NCBI GenBank assembly: GCA_000708835.1
Contig: DF237818.1
Coordinates: 1-26,969, forward strand
Source: Klebsormidium nitens
Lineage: Eukaryota > Streptophyta > Klebsormidiophyceae > Klebsormidiales > Klebsormidiaceae
DNA length: 26,969 nt
Reading direction: 5' to 3'
The translations under genes were made by a program, and so were the position numbers. Below the pieces are notes generated by a model. That model did not search any database. It had not been told where the DNA came from and saw nothing but the letters and a program-made list of their open reading frames with translations. Positions 8,720-20,300 of this stretch are shown here, in pieces (within the stretch, counting starts at the first letter, position 1; the number at the start of each line of letters is the position of its first letter).

Positions 8720-11565
8720 ATGGGGGGCAGAGGGCGGCAGCGAGGGACTGCCACCAAGGGCCGCGACACAGCGGACCATCGTCGCAGCACCTGGGCCAAG
8801 AACAAGGAGAGAAGCACCTGGTGAGCGGGCACAAAAATTGAACAGTCTTGGGGGCGCACTTGTATGCGACCACTCTATGTTTCTTCCACAATGATTGTGG
8901 TGTGGTGTCCTTGATGGGGGTGGTGCGGTCACATTTATTGAGGAGTTGATCAATGCTGCCATGCATGTGGTGGCAGGAGAGCAGTCGACTCCTAGTGATG
9001 CTATGCGGGTGAGCTTGGAATTTCTGATTGGTCTGAGTACTGTATCCTGCCCACGCCAGCTAAGCTATGCTCTGGCCGCAGGTCAGCAGGTGATGCTGCC
9101 CCTTCAGAAGGGCGCCCCCCCGGCGAGGAGGAGGGCGGGGCGCAGCGCGAGTCCCTGGGTGTGCGGCTGGCCATGTGGGACTTTGGGCAGTGCGACGCGA
9201 AGCGGTGCACGGGCCGCAAGCTGGCGCGCATGGGCCTCGTCAAGGAGCTGCGCGTGCAGGCGCGCTTCGCGGGGGTCGCGCTTACGTGAGGGACGTGCAA
9301 ACTTTGCAGCTCGTTGACTTTCTTCTCCGGCAGCTTGCCCCAAGCAGTTCCTGGATGAGCCCCGCTTGCTGTAGGGCTTCGCTGGGGTCCTACTTGCTCC
9401 CCAATGCGGTCACAGTGCTTATTTGTGTCCTCTGGCAGTCGTGATTGTCTGCTGGCTGGCCTCTGCTTCCCCTGACGGCCCCTCTCCCTTGCTGCGCAGC
9501 CCCGTGGGTGTGCGCTGTGTGTCTGCTGCGGATCGACCGCTGGTGCAGGCGCACGGGCTGGCGGTGGTGGACTGCTCGTGGGCGCGCCTCGACGATGTGC
9601 CCTTTGACAGGATCCGCTGCGCCGCACCCCGCCTGCGTGAGTTGCACGCCGCTGATGTGCAGCTTGCATGAAGAATCGAGGACTGTGGAGGAGAGAACGT
9701 GCTCTTGGAATTAGGGTGTATGCGTTTGATGAACAAGGGCTCCAGACTCTGGTATGGTCGAGGTTCTTTGTTGCCAGGTTTCGGATCTTGTCTGCTAAGG
9801 CGAAACACACGAGTATCTGTGGCCTCACAGCAAGTTTTGCATCACATATTGGATTTGACTGGTGGGGCCTGCGCCAACGGATGCAGCTTCGAGGCGTGCC
9901 GCTATTACAGAAACGAATGCTGAGAACGACTTGGCACGCAACCTGCTTCCTTGCCTCGCTGCCCCCTTGCCCACGCTGTGTGCTGCTGCGGTGTGCGCAG
10001 TGCCGTGGCTGGTGGCTGCCAACCCCGTCAACTACGGCCGCCCCGCCAAGCTGAGCTGCGTGGAGGCCCTTGCGGCAGCGCTGTACATCTGGTGAGCACG
10101 TCACCGTAGGATGCCGTGAGCCCCAAATGGCAGCGGTGTGAAACTTGTGGGCATGGGAAACCGAAATGCGTGCAAGTTCTAGTTGGCAGGCTCTTTCTCA
10201 AGTTACAGAGGAAAGGCGCATGGCTTGATGGTCGAGCAAACTTATCAAGTTTTGGTACTTGAAATCTGTGCTTTACTCTTGTAGCATCTCAGCGTTTTTG
10301 CCTGCACATCACGACCATGCTGTCAGTTGGCCCTGCGGATCACTGCTGCGGATCATTGTTGGCGCATAACAAAGGACTACTTCTACATTACTCAACCAGG
10401 ATAACCCTCTTGGTGTTGCAACAAACTTCAAGCACAAGCTACCCCAAGAGCATCATTACTGATGCGAGTTTCCAGAGGTGCCGCTGGAGAGGATACGACG
10501 GGTTCTGAAGCGTCTTGTTTCCCCTTGCTGACACTTGCGCGATCTGAGAATGCAGTGGAGACAGAGGCAACGCGGAGGCAGTGCTGGCCAAGTTCACGTG
10601 GGGCCACGGTTTCATCTCGCTCAACAAGTGAGGCGAACGGACTTCCGCTTTTTTTTGGTTAGGTTCTTTGAGGTCTCTCCTTAAGAGTCAGCGAGGCATG
10701 CTTGCATCTGACGCCTTTCGAGACAAGAACAACACGCACGGTGGGTTCAACACGGTTTCTAAAGGAAAGCACCGGACTTCGAGACGAGTCGTGCAGCCAG
10801 GGCAGGTGCTGGGCACCGTTGGTAATACGTTCACTTCGTCTGTTCGAGGGTCGTGCGTTGCAGCATGCCTGTCTGTTTTCCGCTTCCTGTCTGTCCCCCT
10901 CTGAAGCTCTGTTGAATGCTTCGCCGCTCGTCTTACCCCGCTCGTTTTCCCGCGGCGTTACCCACACTCACTCTCTGATGCCGCGCAGGGAGCTGCTGGA
11001 GGCGTACGCCGGGTGCGCGGATGGTGCGGGTGTGATTGCGGTGCAGGAAGCCTGGCTCACGGCGGACCCCCGCCGCAGTGTGCCGGCCGGAGACGATAGC
11101 GAGGGGGAGGCCAGCGGGAGCGGGGACGAGGACGAGCTGCCGCGGCTGGAGCGGAATGCGAACCACCGGGGCTGGTCAGAGGACAGCGCGAGCGGGGACG
11201 ACCAGGACGAGGACGAGGACGAAGGGACGGATGATGAGGTGGGGTCGGAGGAGAGAAGCGGGGCAGGCAGTGCGGAGGAAGATGGAGGCGACGAGGGTGG
11301 TGGGAGCGGGCGGGAAGAGGACGGGCCGGGTAGCAGTGAGGAGACGAGTAGGGGGCGCGGAAGTGGCCGGGGGGGACCGGGAGCAGGGCCCGTTAGCGGA
11401 ACAAGCGAGTGCGCGGAGCTGGACGAGGGGACTGGAGCACGACTGCAGAAGGTACCCGGGGCCTGTGCAGCAGAGCAACCAAACCGAGGGGTGGAAGCGG
11501 ACCGAGCTGACCTTCCAGGTGGTCCTCCTCTAGATAACAGGTTGGAGTCATTGTCCTTGACCTAG
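8720..11565 (+). CDS. TSR3: TSR3, 18S rRNA aminocarboxypropyltransferase
   Basis: Six exons: 8720-8820, 9082-9285, 9500-9636, 10001-10091, 10556-10627 and 10989-11565, giving 393 aa. All donors are GTGAG and all joins keep frame. Tsr3 transfers the 3-amino-3-carboxypropyl group from S-adenosylmethionine to a methylated pseudouridine of 18S rRNA, a late cytoplasmic step of 40S maturation. Family blocks in order: [20 protein letters not shown] (63-82), [14 protein letters not shown] (from 103), [29 protein letters not shown] (148-162), [28 protein letters not shown] (189-201) and ELLEAY, ending at IAVQEAWL. The first 60 residues are basic then acidic. The ATG at 8720 was chosen because its exon joins the core in frame and gives a typical basic N terminus. 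After residue 236 a long Asp/Glu/Ser/Gly-rich tail of about 155 residues is added. A possible TGTAA polyadenylation signal lies at 11658-11662. Confidence 0.95.
11369..11388 (+). other. G-quadruplex motif inside TSR3 exon 6
   Basis: A run of seven G (11369-11375), then ACC, GGG (11379-11381), AGCA and GGG (11386-11388) satisfies the four-tract G3 motif with loops of 1, 3 and 4 bases. It lies on the coding strand in the purine-rich part encoding the acidic/Gly-rich tail, so it would be present in the mRNA. Confidence 0.65.
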
Positions 11566-13896
11566 CAATGACATACCCGGATATTGACGGAACAGAAGTT
11601 TGCATGATTCGGGTTCGCGGTGTCGTCCGATCCAAAGTCAGCAAAACTTCGTGAAAATGTAACAGCAGTGTCATGAAGATGCGACCAAAGTGCAGCATTC
11701 AATGTGGAACGTGGCAAGTCCAATGTTAAACTTTCGTCGTCACCGTGCGTTGCACAGCCCAAATTGAAGACTCTTAACGTACTCATGGGTTCAAGATGGA
11801 CTCGAGAAAGAAGTACATGGCCCGTCTTTATGCATGATCAAGCATGACATTCAAGGGCTGCTCTGCAGTTAGTAATGATCGCAAGTCAATCAATCCAGAT
11901 TGGTCAAAAGCGCGTTAGAACCACATGAGCTACAAAAGGAGCCAATGGCAAAACTTGAGGTTCCGCGCGGTCGAGTAAAACAAATCTATAGAGCCGTCTG
12001 CCGATTGTAATAAATTGCAAATTTCCGAAGTTACGTGCATAAGCAAACGTGCATTCCGACTATAACTCCGCACTGAACGCCTGCCTGGCATGAACGGTGC
12101 CGCCCTAGCTACAACTTATGCCGCCAAGCTTAGTTTGGCCAGCTAGTGCTGCACGACTAGGTTAACAAGCCGTTGAATAATTTGAGTCAACTAGTCGTCG
12201 ACACGTATAATTGAGCTGGGCCGCAGTTACCACTGCTAGTGGCCGCTGGCCGGCGGCCCTAGGCGCCGCCGCGTGGCTCCAATGCCTCATGCAATGCGCA
12301 CAAGCTGGCAGATACGATTCTAGTATGGCGCCGGCCGTGGCAGCGGCGTTGCATAATTGCGTCATAAGCTGCGCACTGCGGCAATCACAGCCGCCTATAT
12401 AACGAATTGCAAAATTATCTGTGCATGCACGTACATGTACGAACCACGTTGCATATGGCCATGCCATGACAGCAGCAACAATTGCGAACGGTGAGTAGTA
12501 CTAAGCCACTCACCCAGGCACAGGGCGCGCATGGCACAATGATGCAGTACTATAGCTAGAGCGGCGTGCCACTGGGCGCCGGCGTGCTGCAGCCCAAGTT
12601 CAATCAACTACATGGCCGGGCGGCATGCCGAACTTCTTGACGGCGCGCTTCTAAGTAGTATAGATTGTTGGCAGCGTAAGAAAAATATCCGCTGGCGTTC
12701 ATGCCGGCAGCCAGCATGAATGCGACATAAATATGTGCTGCAAGTGTGTACACATGCATGGATCCACAATGTGTCACGTCTTCGTCCTGTTCGAAAACAG
12801 TGGTTTTGATGCAGTCGATCCGATCAGAAAGCTTTTCATCTTAGAGTTGATACATACTACTCCACTCACCCAAGCCCCACGTGGGTTCCGACGGCTTGTG
12901 GCACAAGCTTCCAAGACCTAAACTTTGCAGACCCGAGGTCATCTCCGAATGTGGATTGAACGAAACTGCTCCAGGTTTATAAAGCATTTGCAGCTTGGTC
13001 CAATTCAATCCCTAAACGGTATTTTCGACAAGATGTGGCCACTTAGTTATATGTATGCCTTTTGAGCGCCGCGCTCGACCTGTCACCATATAGTACGTTC
13101 CCCTTGATGTCAACCAACACTCGAAGTTTGCTAGCTCCTCTTTGCAGCGGGGCGCGGCTCAAGTGACCAATTCAATACTTTCCTGGGTGTCTATTGATTC
13201 GGATGTTGTCTTCTATTATCTCGATCCGCGAGCAGCAAGCTATGGTTCACCAAAGGCAGATGCAGAAAGCAAGCAGCCAGAAGCGGTGATCAGGTAAATT
13301 CCTGGCATTTACGGCCACACTAGCTTCCTGTTTGTCTATGACCCCTATCATAAGCTGGGGAGATCAATCTCGAGACGTCACTTAGCGAGGCATGGCCGCA
13401 AGGCAGCTCCAAGCGGCCATCGCGTGCTCCCCTGTCTGGTCCCACTCTCCCTTGGAGGGGCAGTAAACGGGCGTCACATCGCATACCTAGACGAGCAGAC
13501 CAGGAGAGGAAGGGGGATTCAAGCTGAGGTTTGCTCTCGAACCAAGACAAACTCTTGGAACGTATTACCAACAGGCATTCTGAGGAACAGAATGACTGGG
13601 GGGCGGATCGGCGCCAAGACGGGAGTCGGCTACATCATGATTAGGAAATCTCCTAAGTGTCACAAATCTCCTCCTAGAAAGGTATGCATCTAGATCGAAA
13701 TTCACAGGAGCGTGCAATCCTTAAGGGGGCCACTCATATTACCAACCATTTATCGCACGTCTGAGTCCAGACGTGCGCCTAAGAGCTGTCTGAGTCCAGA
13801 GGGACCGTCAACTCGCATGCTTTGAGTAGGCGCAAGACTTACAATGGTAGCCCCAATCTTTGCTATTGAACGGTTTGGCATGGGTACAGGGTGCTT
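11566..13896. other. Intergenic region between convergent genes
   Basis: This lies between the 3' ends of TSR3 and the WD40 gene. It holds the probable TSR3 3' UTR (TGTAA at 11658-11662), a GC-rich stretch at about 12220-12350 with small palindromic strings, and the hairpin plus direct repeat at 13754-13800. TTACA at 13839-13843 reads TGTAA on the minus strand, 54 bases after the WD40 gene stop. I recognise no gene in it. Confidence 0.45.
13754..13800. repeat. Hairpin with 10-bp arms plus 13-nt direct repeat
   Basis: CGCACGTCTG (13754-13763) and CAGACGTGCG (13768-13777) are exact inverted arms with loop AGTC. The string GTCTGAGTCCAGA, at 13759-13771 within this hairpin, recurs exactly at 13788-13800, 29 bases further on. 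It lies just past the 3' end of the minus-strand WD40 gene. Confidence 0.85.
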
Positions 13897-16608
13897 CTAG
13901 CAGCAATCGGGCTCGACCAGGCGGTGCGCCGCTTGTCTCACCTGTGGGCATCTCTCCTGCGGGTTCCACAGCGCATCCAGTTGTGGCGGCTGCGCTAGGG
14001 CCGCTTGCCAGCGCGCATCCACCTGCTTCCCAATGGGCCTGCGCACACAAACGAAGCGGTCAACAAGGCTTGATGGAGAGGAACAAAACCAGAACTGGAC
14101 CTCGAGTGGTCGGCATCGATTACATATTTCAAAGAAAAAGAAGGGGAGAATACGCTGAACTCCGGACGAACAGTTCACTGGGTCAGGATCACAGAGGCTC
14201 CCATGCCTGTTGGGGAACGTTGAAGGTCATAGAATTCGCAAGGGCGATGATGATGCCTCTGCCAACTCATACTTCGCACAACCAACAACAAAAAATACTT
14301 GGTGACAAGGCCACCAGCTTTTGCACCATACCGCGTCTCCTCTTGTTGTTCACCCCTGTTCTTTGCCACTCTCTCACCTGGGCACTGCCTCCGGCGGCAT
14401 CTCATCCTCCAGGGGGGTGAGCCCCGTATACTGTGGCTGGTCTCCCGTCCCTGCGCCCCCCAGCCTGGCAAAGTCCCCCAGGGACAGCCCCCCCGCCAGC
14501 CCCGCCAGGTCGGCCTTCACGCTGGCGGGCCTGCTGCCCATGGCCACCGATTGCAGCGCCGCGGCCGAGTCAAACTGCTGCGCCTGCAGCTGCTCCAGCT
14601 GGACCAGCAGGCGCGCAGTAGAATGCAGCGCTGGCGCACTTAGCTGGCACGTAATGGCACCGGCACTGCCCGGGCTGGCCCCCATCGCTACACGGCCTGT
14701 AACAGGGGGTCCGCCCTTCCTTTGGAGTGGAGCAACGCCCAAAGCTGGGGCCTTGGAGGTGGCTCTCAAAGCATTGTCGGCAAGCCGTGCAGGGAGGGGC
14801 GACGGAGTGGGCGCCCCATCTTGCTCCTCCTCCAAGTCCTCTCCAGCCAGCTGCACACCCAGCAGCTCCCGTTTACTGGATGGCCGGGGGCCCCCAACCC
14901 CTGACTCAAGGGCGATACTGCTCCCTTCCACCGTCCTCGTTGCTCGCAAGTCCCCAAGCCTCTCTTCCATCACTTCTTCCGATTCCACTTCAAGGGGGCC
15001 CCTTCTGTCACTACTCGACAGCCCCGGCCGTCCCGTTGTGACTGGCTCCATGTTCGGTTCCTTCCTTGACAAGGGACCCTGTTTTCCATGCGTGCGATCA
15101 GAATCAATACTGTTCACACCTTCCATTGCATCCCTCTTATCAGGAACTTGCGGGCCTGTGCCTTCTGACTTGACGGCTGCGACAGCCTTCTCCGGGTCCT
15201 GTACAACGCACGGCGGCCCGTGAGCAGCCAACACCAGCAGTGACTGGCTTGCATCTGGACTATTGCCACCTCCGCTGGGTGCCGTCGAGGCACCACCAGT
15301 GAGATCTCGTCTCTCAGCAAAGTGGAGCGTAACTGGGCCCTCCGCTACTCCGAAATGAGCCGCAAGGCACGCCCACCTAGATGTCTCATAAACCCGGATT
15401 GGGCAGCTCATCTCCTCTCCAATGCCCCCCAATTCCTCTTCTTCATTGGCCGAGGAACTATCGTACTCTGCTGGCCTTTGCCTGGACCTGCCCCCCGCAG
15501 CTGCGCTGGCCAGAAGGGTGCCCCCTGGAGAAAAGGCCAGGCTGGTTAAGCTGCCCTCTGCAGCGGCATGGTCCGCAACAAACACCAGCTGCCAACGGCC
15601 GCCAGACAGGGCCTTCCACACGTGTAGCATCCCATTGGCAGCGCCTGCAGCGATGACACCGCTGCTCAACCCCTCACCCTGGCTGGCGAAGGCCTGGCCC
15701 TCTTCCAGCCAGTGGACTGCCAAGCCCACCAGTGGGCTTCTCTCCAGTGTTGTCAGGGTGTCGACCAGTTGCAAGCTGGGGGGACAGTGGCAGGCCCAGA
15801 TTCGAACAGCCCCGTCGCAGCATGCCGCGACAAGAAGTTGGCTATCAGCAAAAGCTAGAGAATGTATCAACGGCCGCCCTGCATTCTGCGGCGCCCAGTC
15901 TGCCCCTTCTGCGCCCAGCTTGACCTGCCCATCCACAAGCGACCACACACGGATGGCCCCCTCCTCATCTGCTGCGGCCACAGCCGTGCCATCTCCTGCC
16001 ACAGAGAAGCAAGACAGGGCACTTGGACAACTGCCCAAGCAGCCCACCGGTGTGCAGCCAGTGACCTCAGCTTTGGCGCCGAGCCTGTCGCCTTCCTCAT
16101 CTGTGCCTTGCCGAGTGCTTGCGAGGCTGCCCCCGCCGTCCTCGACTTGCCTGGGACTGGCCGCATCAGGTGGTGGTAGCTGTGCGCTGAGCAATCTCTT
16201 GCTACCCTGCTGGAACAGAATCAACTCACGGTTTCTGCCAGGTACAAAAGCTACCTGGCCGATGGTCCAGGACACTTCCTTTGATCCTACCCAGATCTCG
16301 CCTTCTCCTGGGGCTCCGAAAGCCGCCACGCTCAGAGAGTAGCGGACAAGCAGCCGGTAGACTGTGCGATCAAAAGCAGGCACCATAGGGGCACCCGCTG
16401 CTGTTTCCACATCTGATTCGCAGCTGACCTTGTAGATATGTAAGGTGCCGTTGCTGCTTGCACATGCGGCCAGCAGCCCCGCACCTGGCAGGAATGCAGT
16501 GGCAGGCGGATGGGGGCATCCTGTGTGGTCATAGAGTCTGTGCACATTGGCTGGGAGACGGGACAGCCATAAGCTGGGCTTTGGACGCGCTTCCTGCATC
16601 TTCATCAT
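13897..16608 (-). CDS. WD40-repeat protein of unassigned family
   Basis: Two exons, 16608-14378 and 14038-13897, giving 790 aa. The large exon would stop at once in TGA (14376-14374), but that TGA is part of a strong donor (CAG|GTGAGAG). An acceptor (GTGTGCGCAG) at 14038 restores frame and adds 46 residues. Exon 2 also contains a donor-like CAG|GTGAGA at 13942, so a further exon is possible. I end at 13897 because TGTAA follows 54 bases later. Residues 36-60, 195-223, 247-272, 294-332 and 353-411 look like WD40 blades: DEEGAIRVWSLVDG and CDGAVRIWA are the clearest, and the last blade carries an acidic insertion. Roughly 440-670 is low-complexity and probably disordered, followed by a helical segment (LLVQLEQLQAQQF). 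WD40 propellers are protein-binding scaffolds; the specific role is unknown. TAG lies directly before the ATG but also resembles an acceptor, so a 5' non-coding or coding exon cannot be excluded. Confidence 0.85.
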
Positions 16609-17392
16609 CTAGAAAGCAAGGCCATGGCTCTAGTGGAGCTGGTACTGCGTGGCACCATCATGCTTCACCACCAAACACGGCAGCTGTTTGTGAGCTGGAT
16701 GAATTGGCATACCGGTACATATGTTGGACCACGGCGATCGAAGGGCTCGTGAAAGGCTAAAGCAGCTCTAGTGCCAGTGGTCAGGTGCCATCACTGATCA
16801 GTCGCCTTTTGTCCACCTTCAAGTTGCGCCTGGAGGTCCCATGGAATTCAAAATTTTGAAATACGAAAGCTCCGAGCATCGCTTCCCCGCCATTTCTTCC
16901 GAGTCGATGTCAATTGCATCGAAGATCGCAGTCGATGTCATGCTTGAAGATTTACCGGCAGATTGTGTTTGACTGGTTCGACACGGCGCACATGATTTCG
17001 CCACCAACGAAAAGACAGTCCCAGAACCGGTCGCTCAGAACTTATGTAGACGTGCATTCAAGCAGGCTGTGCACTACAGCACTGGGCCGGGGCAGGCTGC
17101 ATTCAAGTTCAACTTCAAAGTTGCACAAACTTCAGCTGGCCCTCCCTTCTGCAGAGCTCGCCTCTTCACCTCTTTGACATTCAAAAACAGATTTCAATTA
17201 AAGCTCTGGCTTTCAGTTTCCCCAAAGCTCAATAGCTACGCTGTAAAGAACGGGTTGGTTTGCTGCCACCAGCGTGACAATACGGTAGTTTACGCTTTTC
17301 AGGCCATTTCGACATTGATGGCAGTCTTGAAATAGTTGCAGACGGTTTGTTTGTTGGAGTCGTGAAGTTCTTGGCGGCAGCTGGAACGCGAG
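16609..17392. promoter_or_regulatory. Divergent intergenic region between the WD40 gene and the PHD gene
   Basis: About 780 bases separate the two start codons, so both promoters are expected here. It contains one TGGGCC (17083-17088), a site II-like core. It also contains the small ORF at 16841-16972 and an exact 11-nt direct repeat, AGTCGATGTCA, at 16902-16912 and 16930-16940. No TATA box is evident. Confidence 0.45.
16841..16972 (+). CDS. Candidate 43-aa ORF or 5' exon, function unknown
   Basis: ATG in a reasonable context (CCCATGG) opens a 43-codon frame beginning MEFKILKYES and closed by TGA. Its composition is mixed and coding-like rather than low-complexity. It lies upstream of and in the same orientation as the Tudor/PHD gene. 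If a weak donor after the Cys codon (TGT|GTTTGA) were used with the acceptor-like GGCGGCAG before 17382, it would extend that protein at its N terminus in frame. It could equally be an upstream ORF or chance. No family is recognised. Confidence 0.25.
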   Translation: MEFKILKYESSEHRFPAISSESMSIASKIAVDVMLEDLPADCV

Positions 17393-20300
17393 ATGGCTTC
17401 ACACATTGGAAAGTGGATCTATCTCGATTGGACCAAGGAACTGAAGGCATGGTAGGTCCTCGGAAGCCTGTTGTGGCTTTTTATTTGGAAACACCAAGGG
17501 AATGCTGGCAGCCTTCCTTGTGCTTTTACCACATTGTACATGAAAACATTGCCAGCGATTGGCAAGTTACCATGCACTGCTGATACTTGCTGCCAACGAT
17601 GCCCCTGCCACAATTGAGGACTCTGACAGAAGGTAAATTGGCTCCAGTGGAAAGCTCAGCAATGAGACGCAATTGCTCCGTTTGAACACCTTCCCTGGGG
17701 TTGCACCAACAAGGAAAACACTTTGCTACTACTCTGCTTTCTGGCGTCACTGGTTAATACTATCCCCCTGCTAATGCTTCGCTCGTTTTTCTTGGACAGG
17801 TGTGCAGCCAAAGTCCTCTCTTTCAAACCTAGCACTCAAATGCACGAAGTGCAGTTCACGGATGGAGAAAGAGAATGGGCTGACCTTACTGGAGAAGGAA
17901 GAAGGTGGACTGAAGATGCGCCAAAGAAGTGAGACCATCAGCTGTTTCATTGCAACCGGCTGTCTCGCCACAAAGGAAAGAATGATTGTGATTTGGCAAG
18001 CAGGTATGCAAGAACAGCCGGCTGAGAGTCATTCTAGGTGCAGATAATGCTGCAGCTGTTCTCAAAAAAATCAGCCAATGTGCGGTGGTTGGAGTGTTGG
18101 CCTTGATGAAGTGAAGTACAGACAGAACATTTGGAGTGCTCCTTACAAGGTGCATGCAGACTAAGAAGACTACGGTTTTCAGTATGCAGTTTGTACTCCC
18201 ATGCCCAAGTGGAGCCCTCACAAAAGGAGGTCAATCTAGCCAATGTTGCCAGCTCAAGCCCTTGTCTGTTAGAATGTAAAACGGGGCAGACGACTAACGG
18301 CAACTGTTTGAGTCCATTGTTTTGAAAAGATGGTAGTCAGCGATCGTTGGCACCCGTTACTCTCTATAAAATTACTCTCACAGGTTGTGACTCTCTTTTT
18401 GCACAATTATTCAGGACAATGATTTGTGTGGTAGGACTGTACCAGTAAGGAAGTTCTGACTTCTGGAGCCTCTGAGTGAAGAGGGGGACAGTTCAACGAA
18501 GCAGCAATCTGACAGGAGGGCTGTGGCCTGTTTTGATTGTGCAGGGTGTGGAAGAACCAGGAGAAGAGGGCACGCCGGATGGCCCGGGAGTACGGCATCA
18601 AGCTGGAGATGAGTGGGGCCCTGCTAGACGCGGCGGAGGAGCTGCTGGACATGGGTGAGCCAACTCAGTAGCGCTGGTAACACCATGCAGAGAACTTCCT
18701 CTTACTTGTTCATGTTTCTGACCACGATTCTATCGCTATTGGCTTGAAGTTGAGAGCTTCTGCAGCACAAGCCAATGATTGCCTTCGTCCAAGCTTAAAA
18801 GCGTTCCTTGCGAGGGACCCTGCTGAGGCCTTGCAGGGTGGTATCATGGAAAGTGTTGGATAAGACAGGATCAGTTCAGAAGGTGGTTAATGCAACCTAG
18901 TCCAGATGGTGCTCCAATCTCTCGTGCAGAGGACCGCTTACCCAACCAGGGGGTTAAGAGCCAGCTGCCAAAGTTCTGGGAGAACCTGAGGAAGCAGATC
19001 CTGCGGTGCAAGGTTCCAAAAGAGATGGCTGCGGCCGCCTTCAAGTTTGCGTCGCAGATCAAGGACACTGTGCTCATGGACGACTGGCAGAGCAAGGTAG
19101 GGCCACAACCGGAAGTTTCTTCTACTGCCTGTCAACTGCAAGACTGTGGCTGCGATCTCTGAAGCATAAGTCTTGCAGTTCCATGCACTCCTGTGGAGGC
19201 CGTTTCAAAGACCCGCAAGACCAGCACTCTGAAGGTTGAGCAAGAGTTTTATATTTGTGCAGGCTGCGCAGTGGAAGGGGTTGGCCAAGCAGGCTGTCAC
19301 AGAGGAGGACGTTGCCGCGGCCGTGCACCAGATCAAGTACAAGGTGAGGACCACGGAGCGCTTCTTGAAACTTCGCCAAAGTCCTCCTGTTGGCACTGTG
19401 CAGTTCTGTTTTAATCAGAAGGTATATCACAGCGTGGGAAGATTGCTTACCTGGACATGAACATGAATCTGCTTTCTTGGCCGGAAAACGTACAAGTACT
19501 TATCAAGCTCTGAGGTGTATGAAAGTCTCACACTCCCTGACTTTTTTTAACCTGGTCTATTGCAGATGGTCAACTGGGCACAGTGTCGCGCCCTATTTCC
19601 AAGTGAGGCTTTCTTCTAGGGAATGATGATGGATCCTGAGCAGTTGCTTTCCTATTCCTGGCGTGGAATGAAACACCCTCGACAGTACTGTGGAGCAGCA
19701 TCTTCACAATGCACCACAGGACACGGTATTGGGTTGAAAGATCGCAAGGTTATGCGGGATTCCCACAAATTAGGCTTGCTTGTCAACAGCTTCATTTGTT
19801 GCTGATGAGATCTTTGGTTGTTCCCTGATGGCCCCCTTGCTCTTGCAGGCTTCAATGAATCCAAGCCGCAGGCCAAGAAGGCGGCAGCGACCCCAGCCAA
19901 GAAGGCGGAAGCAACCCCGGCCAAGAAGGCGGAGGCAACCCCAGTCAAAAAGCCGGGCAAGGGGCATGTCACTGTGGCTAGCAGCTCGGCATCGGGTGTT
20001 GCCGTGGAGTGCAACAAAAAGAAAGGGGAGTACCAGCCCCAGACCCACATGTGAGGAACATGGTTTTGTGTGAAACCTGCACTAGGGCTAGCTCTCAGAG
20101 CAGCGGATTCATTGTCGAAGTGTCGCTTTTGTTTCTAGGCGTGTCCCTCCAAGCACAGAACAGGCGTGAAGGTGACAGATCCTTCCATGCAGCCTCTGCT
20201 AACCTTTCGTTGTGGGACTTTTGAGAGTACTAACATGTGCATGGAAAACGGGTGCTTCTTAAGTCCTTGGAGTTCCTTGACCACAGCGAGTATCATCAGA

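Noticed and set aside
9001-10104. 367-aa minus-strand open frame
   Set aside because: It runs antisense across TSR3 exons 2-4 and their introns; composition is that of a shadow frame and no motif is present.
10702-11565. 287-aa single-exon reading of the TSR3 3' region
   Set aside because: The part before 10989 is intron: a GCGCAG acceptor there joins exon 5 in frame with the conserved TSR3 sequence.
14321-16342. Two plus-strand frames of about 300 aa (14321-15223 and 15422-16342)
   Set aside because: Both are antisense shadows of the GC-rich WD40 coding exon, Ser/Pro/Ala-rich and without domains.
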